In this document: one piece after another, positions 34,701-46,275 of the stretch
How the letters are laid out: every line of letters starts with the position of its first letter
Numbering within the stretch: position 1 is the first letter of the stretch
Assembly (NCBI RefSeq): GCF_000003815.2
Contig: NC_049980.1
Coordinates: 6,798,828-6,862,827 of the forward strand
Reading direction: 5' to 3'
Length of the DNA: 64,000 nucleotides
Source: Branchiostoma floridae
Taxonomy: Eukaryota; Chordata; Leptocardii; Amphioxiformes; Branchiostomatidae
Program-made: the position numbers and the translations under genes
The notes under the pieces: generated by a model
The model's database searches: none
The model's input: only the letters and a program-made list of their open reading frames with translations
What the model was told of the DNA's origin: nothing

Positions 34701-35674
34701 TTTTTGGTGGTTTTAAGTACATATTGAAGAGGTCACCATGAAAACTGCGAACATGAAACCTCCGCGACATTTCAACAAGTCTTCAAAAGTGAAAGATCCT
34801 TCGTAATTTTTTTCCCAAGAAGGGAAGCCAAAAAGAGAAGGCTAATAAAAAAGAATAAGAAAGAAAAGAAAGAAAGAAAAAAGACACTAGCTTGGTTAGG
34901 AATACAGCATTGGCGTGAAAGAAAGAAATGAAAAAGACGCTAGTTGGTTAGGAATACAACATTAGCGTGAAAGAAAGAAATAAAAAAGACGCTAGTTGGT
35001 TAGGAACACAAGGTTAGCGTGGTTAAAAAAAAATAGTTAACAAAAAACTTTTTCCAGTAATTGTACGTTTGCACAACAACGAACGGCAAACAGGAAATCA
35101 TTATTTTAACTTTTTAGATTATTAATGACATTTCTTTGCCCCCTATCTTAGGCCTTTTTTTGTATGCTCCATAGCACAGATTTACGTCTTACGTAGATAG
35201 AAGGAAGTATGTGCAGGGCTCAAAATACTTTTTTCTGCATACCTGCACCACTCTGAATTTAGGAAGTAAAAGTCAAAGGAAATAAAGGCAAAGGAAATAG
35301 AGTCAAAGACAAAGTATGGATCATAATAGAATTCTTGAGGAACCACTGATATTTTTCTTTTATACTTGATAGGTGGTAACAGTCAATGCAGCAAATAACA
35401 ATCCATATACACCTTCATCATAGGACATTTATGAATAAAACCCAGTACATGGACCATTGCAGGTTAGGTGCAGTTAGACACCAGAAATACCTGCACAGCT
35501 CCAATTTTACCTGCACTAATGTGCATGTATTTCGAGCCCTGAAGAAGGAAGTATGTGTAAGGAGTAACTCTATCATGTTTTATCTGTAGGAACGCCGTTG
35601 AGTTCCTGAGTAACGAGGGTCACATATACTCCACCATCGATGAGAACCACTACAAGTCAACAGACAGCTACTAA
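25784..35674 (+). CDS. RPA2: Replication protein A 32-kDa subunit, eight exons, 282 aa
   Basis: Exons are 25784-25802, 28392-28507, 29104-29202, 31155-31268, 32607-32801, 33964-34089, 34463-34557 and 35590-35674. The product is the middle subunit of the RPA heterotrimer that coats single-stranded DNA in replication, repair and checkpoint signalling. The Gly/Ser-rich N-terminus (1-45, with a PIKK-type SSQD) is the phosphorylated tail. The OB fold covers about 46-181 ([49 protein letters not shown]). A Gly-rich linker is encoded by exon 6. The C-terminal winged helix (224-282, [20 protein letters not shown]) is the partner-binding module. Human RPA2 is 270 aa. Intron 6 uses a GC donor (CAG|GCAAGT); all others are GT-AG. 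Intron 1 holds the assembly gap, and intron 4 ends in a transposon. Confidence 0.96.
26519..28210. mobile_element. 1.69-kb TIR element spanning the assembly gap
   Basis: Outer arms of about 45 bp (AGGGGTGCCTAAGCATTTGC then acgaaccctatgaaat) are inverted with two mismatches. Inner arms (gtcagtcttttcaccggaaa and its complement) flank the N run. The right half has tandem tattatgaaattcgcacgaa units and a GC-rich block at 27785-27900 with GTCACGTGAC and AAGATGGCGGC. It lies in RPA2 intron 1. No transposase is visible; the gap could hide one. Confidence 0.8.
26721..27582. other. Assembly gap (862 N)
   Basis: A run of N. The flanks are inverted repeats, a typical cause of assembly failure. Confidence 1.
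28225..28310 (-). repeat. Possible tRNA-derived SINE remnant
   Basis: The minus strand has GGTTCAAATCC, a good RNA polymerase III box B, and a weak box A-like stretch about 50 nt upstream. No complete cloverleaf can be drawn. Confidence 0.3.
29455..29520 (+). repeat. tRNA-like SINE remnant (T-arm intact)
   Basis: gtgggttcgaaccccac is a perfect 5-bp T stem with a TTCGAAC loop and box B GGTTCGAACCC. The anticodon arm is too short and the acceptor strands do not pair, so it is not a functional tRNA. Confidence 0.4.
29894..30818. mobile_element. 925-bp mariner-like non-autonomous element
   Basis: Inverted ends of about 86 bp begin CGAGGGTGCTTCAAAAAGTA, a typical mariner-like terminus, and are flanked by TA on both sides. 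The first 47 bp of the two arms match exactly. No transposase frame is seen. It lies in RPA2 intron 3. Confidence 0.88.
31311..31623 (-). mobile_element. Penelope-like element fragment (GIY-YIG C-terminus) between inverted repeats
   Basis: The minus strand reads [20 protein letters not shown] then [10 protein letters not shown], the signature of the C-terminal GIY-YIG region of Penelope-like retroelements. It is bounded by 49-bp arms (31311-31359 and 31575-31623) that are inverted with one mismatch. It lies in RPA2 intron 4. Confidence 0.65.
32089..32600. mobile_element. 512-bp TIR element ending at RPA2 exon 5 acceptor
   Basis: Perfect 31-bp TIRs begin GGCCACAGCAAGTAAATTTT and run on to atggatgacat. 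TTA flanks both ends (32086-32088 and 32601-32603), a 3-bp duplication of the PIF/Harbinger type. The right end is followed by ttacag and then exon 5. A partial relative lies just upstream at about 31870-32000. Confidence 0.88.
34880..35030. repeat. About 58-bp tandem repeat, three units
   Basis: Units contain ctagttggttaggaatacaa, agcgtgaaagaaagaaat and an A-rich tract. It lies in RPA2 intron 7. Confidence 0.85.
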
Positions 35675-36089
35675 TCTTCAAACCTGGATAGATTAACCAG
35701 GAGGACTTAAACGAAGGGCTCCATATTTTATACACATAGTAAACTGACTGGTGTTTCTACACTTTGTACAGATCTTTGTTGTATTCAAACTTGAAGTTCA
35801 TCTTGTTACTTCACATAGACCTTTATTACCTGAAAGCGAGCATGAGAGAGAGGTTCAAATGTGCTATACCAAACCAGTCTTAAACAGTAATATACTAATA
35901 TTACTAAGATATGAAGTTGGAAGGCCTTCTTGTTTGTAGCATAGACCTTTTAAAGGTTTATGTACCATTCCAACACTAGTGAAATATTGCTACCCCAGTA
36001 CATGTACTGTGTACTATAGTAATATGGAAGAAGGAATGATGGAGATATGTGTACCCTGGTCCCTGTCAGAAAGTGTTATAGTAATGGTA

Positions 36090-36308
36090 TAACGCTGGTT
36101 CACCTTTATGCGAGAGTAACATATATCCGTTGTTTGTAAAAAAAAAGCATTTAGGGATATGAAGTCGACGGACGGTGGTTTCTAATCGGAACATTTTGAA
36201 AATATTGCAAATTTGAAACCACTGTCAGCAGACTTAATACTCCTAAATGTGCTGTTTTCAAAGACAACGGATTAAGGTCACCCCACGGATAAAGGTGAAC
36301 TAGCATTA
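36090..36308. mobile_element. TIR MITE, core aagtcgacggacggt (copy 2)
   Basis: Ends are taacgctggttcaccttta and, inverted, taaaggtgaactagcatta. It lies about 0.4 kb after the RPA2 stop, possibly in its 3' UTR. Confidence 0.88.
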
Positions 36309-36674
36309 CAAGTTGTACATACAAATGTACTTGTGTGCGGCTGAATATGGCAGGATAAAGAAAGAAATGTATTTTTGTTGGGGTCTCCTGTGGTGGAAAG
36401 AGAGGATATCTCCAAATAGCAGCATTATGACTTGACATAAAATTGTATGATATGTTGGGTAGGCTTGGGCTCTGGTTGGTATAGTATCATCTGTACCACA
36501 TTAAAATGATACTTTTTTTCTTGAAAAGATTTCATCATCTGGTCTTATTGGGATTTCTCTGAAGTTTGAAGAGAAAATATTACATTGCTTACTGTAATTC
36601 GTTATATTTTTGAGGTGGTTTTCTTTTCAGTGACTGCAAACTTAAACCAAGGATGAAAGCTCTTTGCTTGAACC

Positions 36675-36852
36675 TAGTCTCCAAGCAGATCCTACTGTGC
36701 CATAAGATAGTATCAAAGCTGGCCAAGGGGTATAGCCAGTCAAAGGGAATCAAACGGGCACCTCCCGGTAGCGTAACACTCCTAGGCCGGCTTCACTCCT
36801 CTGCCGGCTTCTGGTACTATCTTATGCTACCGTAGGATCTGCTTGGAGATTA
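36675..36852. mobile_element. 178-bp MITE with 9-bp TSD (CTCCAAGCAGATCC ends)
   Basis: The ends are TAGTCTCCAAGCAGATCC and the complement of TAATCTCCAAGCAGATCC. Flanks are gcttgaacc (36666-36674) and gcttaaacc (36853-36861). Confidence 0.88.
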
Positions 36853-36887
36853 GCTTAAACCCACCACAAAAACTTTGGTTTACATTA

Positions 36888-37436
36888 TGCCATGTTGATA
36901 TGACTGTATGGATGGCATCCATGCGTGCATTGGTTTTAGTCAAGTTCCCAAAAAAGTGTTTGACCATACCAGGTATTGTAAGTTGTACAAAGCAGCTGCA
37001 GAATGAGCAATTATTTGCTGTCAATTGCAAACAAAATATCGGAAAGCAGATACAGTAGAGGCCGCTTACTTGCACACCCAGTACATTCTGTGCAATTATC
37101 CGAATGGTGCAGCAAAGCGAAGTTTAATATATATCAAGCTGGAACACAACCACGGGATTATCCAATAACTGGCTACTAACTGTACTAATGTCATCGAAAC
37201 CTGCAGTGAATCAAAAGTCACAGAAAAAAGTGTAAAAGAACAAAATTAAAGAATTTATTCTTTCATACATCATACGTTGTTCAACCAAGGAGGTTAAAAA
37301 TCTTGATTTTTAACCTCCTTGGTTCAACATCTTTACCACTAGTATTTCAATTCTTAGTTGCATGCTCCTTTAATTTCCCTGAGGATGTTATCCACGTACA
37401 TCATGTAGTCTGTTGAACACCCAAATCAACATGGCC
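36888..37436. mobile_element. GGCCATGTTGAT-type TIR element carrying a palindromic insertion
   Basis: The left end is gccatgttgatatgactgta and the right end is caaatcaacatggcc. It is the same family as 14064, 16171 and 42112. The 36-bp palindrome at 37286-37321 is absent from the sister copies. Confidence 0.8.
37286..37321. repeat. 36-bp perfect palindrome with 7-bp TSD GTTCAAC
   Basis: Arms of 17 bp (CAAGGAGGTTAAAAATC and its complement) are separated by TT. GTTCAAC occurs immediately before and after. The sister element at about 14508-14525 reads gttcaacctttcttaccac with no insert. Confidence 0.9.
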
Positions 37437-37804
37437 TTGTTCATTGTGTGACTATAGCACTATCACGAACTTAAACCCACTGCAAACACTTCATTTTCCC
37501 CTTCCAGCAAAATTAAACCCACTTGGAAATTGAAGGCATTTACAGTAGCTGTGCCACAAGTGGTAGTTTCAAGATCATTAGCAATTCCTCCAAAGGCAAA
37601 TATGTATGTGTGAGTTGATTTGCATGACTTATGCATACCAATATATGATAACAGAATTTGATACAGATCCTTGATTTAACCTTTCGCTGAAGCCAGAGAC
37701 TTTGTTCTCATAGCCTCCATAGCAGGCTCTCGGGGCCTTTTGGGTGGGCTCATAATACATTTTTGTTGGCCATTTCTTTTTGTGCTTGGTCGCTTAGCTT
37801 TTAC

Positions 37805-37838
37805 CAAGGACGTTATATCATGTGATATAACGTCCTTG
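37805..37838. repeat. 34-bp perfect palindrome with 7-bp TSD CTTTTAC
   Basis: Arms of 16 bp (CAAGGACGTTATATCA and complement) are separated by TG. CTTTTAC lies at 37798-37804 and 37839-37845. Confidence 0.92.
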
Positions 37839-38072
37839 CTTTTACAAAAGCTTCTTGGTCGCTTATACCGCCGGGTAAAAAAGAATAAGACGAAAAACGG
37901 AAAAATTCAAAAAGGCCCAGAGAGCCTTCTAATGGAGGCTATTGTTCTCAGTAGTTTAACTTTAAGAAAAAAAATTAAAAATGTCCAATGTTACGATTGA
38001 TACCTTGTAGGTTAACGCCTTTGTAGAAGTACCCACCTTTGCAGGTAATCACCAAAACGTTTTAATGTATTG

Positions 38073-38093
38073 CAAGGAGGTTGAACCTCCTTG
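38073..38093. repeat. 21-bp palindrome with 7-bp TSD TGTATTG
   Basis: CAAGGAGGTT-G-AACCTCCTTG is flanked by TGTATTG at 38066-38072 and 38094-38100. Confidence 0.92.
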
Positions 38094-39134
38094 TGTATTG
38101 TAAGCTGTCGGGACATTTTTTTTGGCGGAGGGGCGACCTTCCGGCCATTGTACAACTTTAATAGAGAATGACAAGGGAGTGATTTAAGTAAATATTCTTA
38201 GCTTATCATTTTCTCATTATCGGATTCATTCTAATGGTGAAGAAATACTACTATCAAGGACGTTATGCTGCTATCAAATTCCCTGTAGTAATTTCAACCT
38301 CAGCGTTTTATTTGAGTATAAAATAACTTCCGGTCCTGTTTCATATTCCTTTCGGACCATTCCATTAGAGTTTGTTGCAGATAGATTTTACTACATCTAT
38401 TCAAATATGGGGTGACTGATACATTATATATCTTTACCACGAAAAACATTCAAATGGGATTTTCTTCTCACCCCTGAATAGATTTTTCGTTGGAATATCC
38501 CAAACACGCACTTCTGTTTGCTGCGTTCTTTGGAAATGACGTGTACTGTTAGGGACATCCGCTATTGTTTGCTGGGCATTTGTGTTGAGTGGGGAATTTG
38601 TGTTGAGTAGGAAATTTGTCTTGAGTGAAGACATTTGAGTTGAGTAGTGTCGCGTCTTGTGTAGAGTGATGTTTGGTCTTCCCAATCTTGGCCAATCAAG
38701 CTTCATTGCCTGTCGCCGGCATTCAAAATTCGTAACAATTAAAGTTTTTATCAGTGCTTTGTCCATTTCACACATCATTTCCCGCGAGAACACGGGACAA
38801 ACGACACAAAGAAAGGACTGATTGTGGTGGTTAGCAGTTCTTTCAATTCACTATTTTCTCTGCTCGCAATGTTGCCATTGAACCCGTTCGTCCCTGTAGT
38901 TTTCTCGGGAGAATACCTGACCATTGTTAAAAAGGGGTCGATTGTTGTGAAAACATTGCTAATTAGGTAATCAAACAACAAAGCGCCGGTCTGACTGCGG
39001 GGAGCACACATGAGGGTCTCGTCACTTCTTGAGCAGCGGTCAGTCGATGTGAGAGTCGTTCCAGAGACAGGACGTGCGTGTGTCCGCTTCGCTGGAAACA
39101 GACGAGAGATTTGGTTACATACAGTTCGCAAGGT

Positions 39135-42100
39135 ATGAGAAGTGACGGTGAAGGCACCAGGCTAGCACTAGGACCCCAGGATCGCAGTCTACAGGCCCGG
39201 CTTATGGCGAGCGAAGCCGCGATGGAGGAACTGAGACTTCTACGGCAAAGACAAGAGACGCTGGTCGAGGAAGCAAAGAGAAAACTTCCGCAAGAGCTGG
39301 TCAGGCCCGCCGGGTGTATCAACAGTTCCATCGACAAGCTTCGTAACGCAGTGGTGAGTGCATCAGATTTACTATAAACAGTAGTTTTAGGAGCAGAAAA
39401 TACGCATTCAGTCAGTGTTTCCATTCTTATCATAACACAAGCCGTTCTCCCTCGAGATAGGGCGGCCCACACACAAGCACAAAGACTTCCTGGCCCTACC
39501 GTTTGGCATTTTTTTCGTGTTACTACATAAATTCTTCTCCCTAACAAAGTTACACAGGAATACAATAGACCAGGGTGCAAGCTAAGCCTTTTTTTGACAT
39601 GACGCCAAACCATTTCACCAAGAACTGCGAGTGCGTGGCTTTTGTTTGAGTCCTATTAGTCACACAAACATCGTCCACTTTGTGCATTCGGTTGTGCAAA
39701 AACCAACAACGACCCTCTGCTAAGTGCCAGACTCGCATTTTCCGTTCTCCAAACCGCACTATGTCCAACAAAGGAAGACTAGTCCTTGATCTGACTGGTA
39801 ATGATGTAAATGAGTAATCTAGAAAGTGTTCCGTGCATGGAGTTGATAAAGTTAAAAGCCTGGCGGCCGGTGGCAGACAGAGACAGCGGAACGAATTTGT
39901 CTGGCTTTACAGGAAAGCCGGCTGATAACAAGATCTCGGGGATAACCTTGTTAGTTACTTCCTCCGCGCGCCAAGTTTCTAGCGAAGTTCTGTCACTGTA
40001 ACTACAACATGTTGCAACATGCACGGGCACCTGGTGTGTTTTCGCCCATTGTCGCAGGTACGCGTTCTTTTGAGATGCACAGAGAACAATGGTGAGGCAT
40101 TTATGTCGTCCGATTGCTACATCCTTCTTTTCGGCATATCAGTAGGCTTTGCTAGTGTTTTTCATGAATACATGAATATGCACAAGAACGTAGTTTCGTG
40201 TCCAACTTGTATAGTGTTTGAGAGAATGGGCCCCATAGTTTGCAGTGCATGAATAGACGGATGGTATCTTCTGGCGTATTTTACTTGGGCAATCAAACTG
40301 GCTTTTCATGTAATAACTTGCACACTCAGCACTTTCGGTATGTAAATTTAACGCTAGATATGATTCTTTGGGCAGGTATTGTTCTTAAACGTAATATTCA
40401 TGGTTTTCTAGTGATAGAAAAAATTCCTAAGCTTTCCATTCCATTCCCGCTAGTGCCCAAACACCGTTGTTTTTCTAAAGCAATAGTCATGTTTTCCCAA
40501 CGTCGCAGCGGTAAACATGCGAGGAGACCACGCCACGAGTTGATTGTTTGTGTTCCAACAGAGGGTGCGAAATCCATGCGAAATGTCATTACCATACCGC
40601 AGTGGCAACATCACAATTTTTTCCTTGTGTCTCCGTGTGGTCTGAACCAACAGCGACTTTACTTATTAACATTCCTGCATTTCTTCTTGAAAATTCGCAC
40701 TGTACACCGATGATTTGGTATTGGTAGCCTCTGTTGCAGTCCACGCCATTCAGGAACCAAATAGACTTCTGCAAGCAATCAATACGGGTAGCTGTAATGT
40801 AAGAAAAGCGCCCAACAGGGTCTACAACAGAGGCTATGCCATTAGTGATTAGCTACACATGCATCCAGGAGTGTTGCAAACTTCAAAAAGTATCCTGCTA
40901 GGTGTTACACAAATATAGGAACCCTTTGTACGAAGTAATTACTATAAAATTGACCGTCGCTCTGTAGGATTTTTTATTGTCTTATTCGGTAGCCACAACG
41001 CGCGTGTTCTCACTTGTGTGTGTAATTTTGTGTTGACACTTAATTATCCGGGACCACCCTTCGCGTGTGAGTGCGAAGTTACGCCGCACCCTGGTGTCGG
41101 CCAGCTGTTGATACACATTAATCGTGCTGGGCACCACGTCAATTCGGGTGAGAAAAAGGGAAAAGGGATCGTTCCGATATTTATGGTTTCTGAACGCCGA
41201 CGGTGACCGGAAAACTTCCCACAAAAATTCACACAGGAAAAAAATAACGATGTGCAGGGTTTCGGCATTACGTCATAGCGAGATGACGTCATTGTATTAG
41301 GCTTCAACCAATGAGAATATTTCTAGCTATCTGTATCAATGACTACCGTTGCGCATCTCCGCAATATCAAATTTCTGGGAACGTTTCAGAAAAGAAAACG
41401 GACGTACGCTCTGGATATTTACAAATTCTAGTTCCCTTTGAAAGTAGAGAAGCAAGGGCCTCTCACATTGTGTAAATAGATAGGAAACTGTTGACACACA
41501 CACTGTGAAAGCGCAACACTTGAATTTTTAGTGATCTGGACAGGTCTGTAGTTGAAACTTCCAAGTTTTATTCTTAGTTGAGATAACCCCACACCCTTTC
41601 AATTGTCAAAACATGCCATTATTTTCTTTTCTGTTGGACATCAACTTTACTTTGATGTTTTTGATCGATGTTCCCGAAGTCGTTGAAAGCGACAGAAAGC
41701 CCGTGGTGTTTGTAAAGTTGACTTTGCTAGTGACCCGCGTCAGTTGAGTTCAAAGCGGGTGCCCTTGTATTGTGCACTTGCTGGTCTGTCGGCGTCAGTA
41801 AATGTTTATCCTTGTATCTTTTCCATTTCTCTCAGCTACTATTTTCTCCCGCCAATTCTAAAGTAAGAAAAAAATGGTATTGTTCTTACATAATAAGTCC
41901 CCTAAAATGTGCTAAAAGGTATCGGTGTCCTCTTCCGGTCTAAATATTTGTTTTGTTCGGGCAAATCTTAAACGTGCGACTGTAATCCGCCAACAGCACA
42001 AACAAAATGGACAAATATTTTCGAAGGGAAATCGCAGGGTGAGAGTTTGTCTTGCTTTGTTTGGAGTTTGCCGCTTTCCAGATTTAATTATCTTTTTTTT

Positions 42101-45100
42101 TTATTGAAGTAAGGTCGTGTTGATTCAATTACTAGTATATGATGGAAAAAGTTTCCCTCTCACTGTAAATCGCACGCAACAGTTGCAAAATGAGCAGATA
42201 TGTGTCGTGGATTGGAAACAAAATACTTGTTTTGGAAATCTAAAGGAAGAAAGTCAATTCCAAAGTCAAAGAAGAAGATGGGAAAGAATAAAACTGAGAA
42301 AGAATCGGTATACGGTACTATACCATTCTCTGAATGTTGTCAATTGTACAAGCTTCCTGACTATACTTAGATTCATAACGAAGGTATTTCATTAGGCAAG
42401 CTTTCTTTTTATTCGTACGCTCACATTATATTTTGGGTTCCAAGAGGATGTCATCCAAACAATCAAATAAACACGGCCCAATTTACTAAAGCACTGTCAA
42501 GAAAAAAAAAACCCAGCATCAATTGGTTGCTAGCTCTAGAAAAAAGACATGTTTCCAAAACTAACAAAACAACAGTCACAGACTGACGTATATGCATAAC
42601 ACAGTTGTTTGGGTTAACTGATCATTTGGGTATATGACAAGCACCTTCAAAACGTCTCAGACAATAAGAACGTCTACTTGGGAGTGTTGTGATTTCTTTT
42701 GACAGTTTCGTAACTTGGTTACAACAGCCTCTTCTCGTAAAATAACAACAAAGCCTCTTCGAAAGTTGCCAAACACACAAGTGACAATTATGGATGCTTT
42801 ACCTCCTGGTCCTAGTGTTTTTCTAACAAAGTAAACAAACACAACGTGTTGACAAGCAATCGTCTACGTGGTCTAAAGTTACGGACAAATTCATAGGAGC
42901 TTTAGCGCCAATATCAGATATGTTCATGTGTCAGCAACCATCTAAAATGCTAAATTTATTTCTTCTCCACCCCAGGACCATCTAAAACGGACGGACAGTG
43001 ACCTGGTCGGCGCCCTACACACCCTGAACACGCAGATCCTTCAGCTCAAGCTTGCAGAGGCCGCGGAGACAGACGGCGAGAACGACCTGATGAGCGCCTC
43101 CTGTCGATCCATGTCATCATCTGCAGTCTCCATCCCGAGCTTTACCAGCAGGTGTGTATCATTTTTGAATCCTAAAATATACGTAACAAAAGCTAATCAC
43201 GTGGTGGTCTAAAGTCATGAAAACGTTTGTTTCTTGTTTTGTTTTTCAAAGAGTTATTCTAACTTGTAGGTCAAATTCTAATGGGATTCCTGTGTCTACG
43301 TCTATAAACGATTACGCTTCAAGTTTCTGTTTCACCTATGTGAACAGCACGCGTATACTGTAGCGTGTACTAAACCCTTACAGTACGCTGAACTAGTCAT
43401 GACAGAAACCAAAAGATTTGAGTAGCTAAACTTCTAAAAAATGTGGTTTATGTTACATACTGTAACTTGTTGCATTTGAGCTTTGCATGTCTGTATTTGC
43501 TTTTTACTTTCTGTATTTGTAGTATTTGTTATTTACTTGTACTTGTACTAAAATAAACTGCAAACTTGAGTATGTCGACATCATGTCCAGTATCTAAATG
43601 TTGCAATAAAAAAACAGTACGCGTGATCTAACTCTTCAATGTCTCCGTTATATTGCAGCTCTCGCACCAGCACCCTGATCGACCTCCCCGACAGTCGACG
43701 CAGCTCGGGCTTCTTCGACGCGTCGTCCCCCTCCCCACCGCTCACCCCCGACATCGCCTCGCCCGAGAAACTGCACCACTACGAGGAGGTGGACGGACGG
43801 GTCTCGACGGGGTGGCCGGACGAAATCATCAGAGAACCCACGCCTATCACGAACTCTCAGTTCCACAATCGCCACAGCTTCGGAGAATCCGACAGCGTAG
43901 CATCAAATGATGCTAAACAGTCGTACTTCAGTGGGATGATACCGGTACAGAGCCAGGCACCGAGAGAAGAGAAGAAGAAGGACGATTCGCTGAGTAGGAG
44001 GTTCAAGTTGGCGCTTCGCCCGCGCTCCAAGACGGGGTTGTCTGTGTGCTACCCGTACCCAAGCCCCATGCACGCCATCGCCATACAGAGCGACATGTAT
44101 GTACCGGCAGACAGCGAGAGCGTTGTGGAAGAGGAACACTCATCTTGTGTGGATGCAAGAAGCGACCACAACCAGTCCACGAATCGTCCTGAAGTTGTGA
44201 CTGATGCACAAGCCGTGAGTTTGACAGGCGTCCCTGCAGACGACAAGTTCGCCAAGGCGCCCCCTGCCGAGAAAAACGCGGGACTGCTCCGACCAGTGTC
44301 CACACCCCCTGACATGTCGCGAGTGTGGAATGGCGAAGTCCTCCACACAAAGAACAGTGAACAGACAACCGAGCAGCTCGTCGACATACCGGACTATGAG
44401 AACATTTTCTCCGCCTACTCGGAACTTCCCGGTAACGACATTGCGCCGAGGCGTCACTCCTTTGCCGGGTCACGTGCCACGAAGCAGCACGTTGAAGACG
44501 CGATCCCAAACTACGAGAACTTGTCGAACCTTGATAATGACTACGGCGACTACGTGACACTCGCCCCCGAAGATCTGCCACAGATCCCACGAGCTACAGC
44601 TGCAAAGTCCGTGAGCGAAGCCCGCTCCGAGTCACCGTCAGATTCTGGAGTAAAATCCGTCCCTGCTACTTCAGGATATGCGTCGCGACCTGAAGTTCAT
44701 CAAGAGAGAAAGGCACCGCGAAAACCAAAGCCGACGCCGAGGCAGTCTCTACTGAAGAAAGCCAGCCCCACAGTTACCCCGCCTTTGCCACAGCCAAGAG
44801 CAGAACCACAAGCAGACACTAGCAACGTGAATGTCAAAGCAACACCTGTTAGTAAGACACCTTCGAGCCAAACAACCGGCCAAGAGAACACTACGAGTAA
44901 AACGGCACAACCAGGACCTGCACTTCTGATGGCTTCACTGATAGCAGATGGCAAAGTGAACGGACTGACTGATGTGAAAATGAGCCCGAGTAAGGACAAG
45001 GAAAAGTCTGCGTTGACGAAGATTGTGGGGAAGTACAGCCCACGTAAGCAGATCCAAGCCCAGACTGAGTCCAAGACCAGAAGCACCACGAACATTGAGA

Positions 45101-46275
45101 AAACGACTCTTCAAGAGAAGACAAAGAGCGAACACAACAGTCCGCGTCGAAAGGAACAGCCCCAGCCTGACTCTAACAACAGCCACAACGCAAAGACTGT
45201 CAGAATGAAGTTCAGGGCTCCCCCAGGGGTAGACATAAGACCCCGTCACTGCAACGAGAACAGTCACGTCAGAAGTACAAAGTCCCCATCCGAGCCCAAC
45301 GCCATCAGATCAGAAAGTAGAGAACAAACGACGTCTCCTTCTGTCAGCAACAAGCCTCGCCAACCGAAGAGTGAAGGGCGAAACAGCCCGTGCCGAAAAC
45401 TGCAGTTTCAGCAAGACTCCAACAGAATGTCTGCACAACCAGGACAGGTTCCTCCTGGGCATAACGTCCCCCGTGGCACAGAGATCTCGGCCAAACGATG
45501 CTCTGCACAGGCGTCGACAAGAAGGCTGTCAAAAGACGCGCCTTTGCCCCAGTCACCAGCGACCCCTGTGTACGGGCCCGGGAATGACAAGTGCCCAGCG
45601 CCTACAGAATTCCGCTTGAGCCAACCAGTCGTGGCAAACCACAGACCAGGCAGAGTGCCCCACAGTGAACGCTATTGGACGACCGGAGAGCTGAGACAAC
45701 AGGTGGCTAGCCTCAACTCCGGCTACGCGAAAAAGGACGAGTCCAGTCGTCGGTACAAGAGGCACGACGGTCACAAGGACAGCAGAAAAACTCACGGCGA
45801 CAAGCGATCGGCGAGGCGTCACACCACCGCCGTGAACACTCCCGCTCACATGCCGCCGATGAACGGCGGTCTAGCCGACTACAGAAGCAGACACAGCCAC
45901 AGCAGCACCTCCCTAAACGGCCATCCAATGTCCAAGCTCACTTCCAGCGTACCACACGGTCACAGGGTCCCGCACGCGTTCGCCCGAGGTGTTCGCGGCC
46001 TGAAGAAGGCGGGCCAGAGTCGCAGCACGTCCCGACTGTACGACTACGACACCAGCGTGCTCGGGAGCTCCAGCGAGGAAAGCTCGTCCAGCGACTCGGA
46101 AATCAACCGAAGCGACAGCGAGAGCGACTCTGAATCCAGTGACGAAGCCGGCGGACTGGTCTTAGCCAAGGCAAAATGGCCTGCAGTTGTAGGGACGGCC
46201 ACTAGACGGCGCCTGTCGTCTCAGGACAGTTTGTCTAGAATGTTTCCTTCTTGCCACCTGGTCACAGAGTTATGA
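39135..46275 (+). CDS. DACT: Dapper/Dact-like Dishevelled-binding adaptor, three exons, 1003 aa
   Basis: Exons are 39135-39353, 42976-43151 and 43659-46275. Phases close and all junctions are GT-AG. The N-terminus (19-51, MEELRLLRQRQETLVEEAKR) and the next block (74-104) are Leu-rich coiled coil, as in the Dact leucine-zipper region. Next comes LIDLPDSRRSSGFFDASS, which matches the Dact DSRPSSGFYE motif. The long third exon is Ser/Pro/Arg-rich and disordered, with an acidic Ser tract at about 934-964 (GSSSEESSSSDSEINRSDSE). The C-terminus, HLVTEL, fits a class-I PDZ ligand, as Dact proteins have for Dishevelled. Dact proteins modulate Wnt and TGF-beta signalling in the cytoplasm. The product is longer than vertebrate Dact (about 600-840 aa). 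An in-frame stretch upstream of the ATG at 39135 has no better start. Confidence 0.8.
39354..42975. other. DACT intron 1, no further exon seen
   Basis: Short open frames (for example 40240-40713) have no domain, no splice context and amino-acid use unlike the flanking exons. A GGCCATGTTGAT-type element occupies 42112-42480. Confidence 0.6.

Noticed and set aside
37286-37321. microRNA hairpin
   Set aside because: The stem is perfectly paired with a 2-base loop and target duplications, which fits an inserted palindrome and not a miRNA precursor.
40240-40713. 157-codon ORF in DACT intron 1
   Set aside because: Starts and ends without gene signals and resembles no family.
44003-45928. Several antisense frames under DACT exon 3
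   Set aside because: Shadows of a GC-rich coding exon in other frames.
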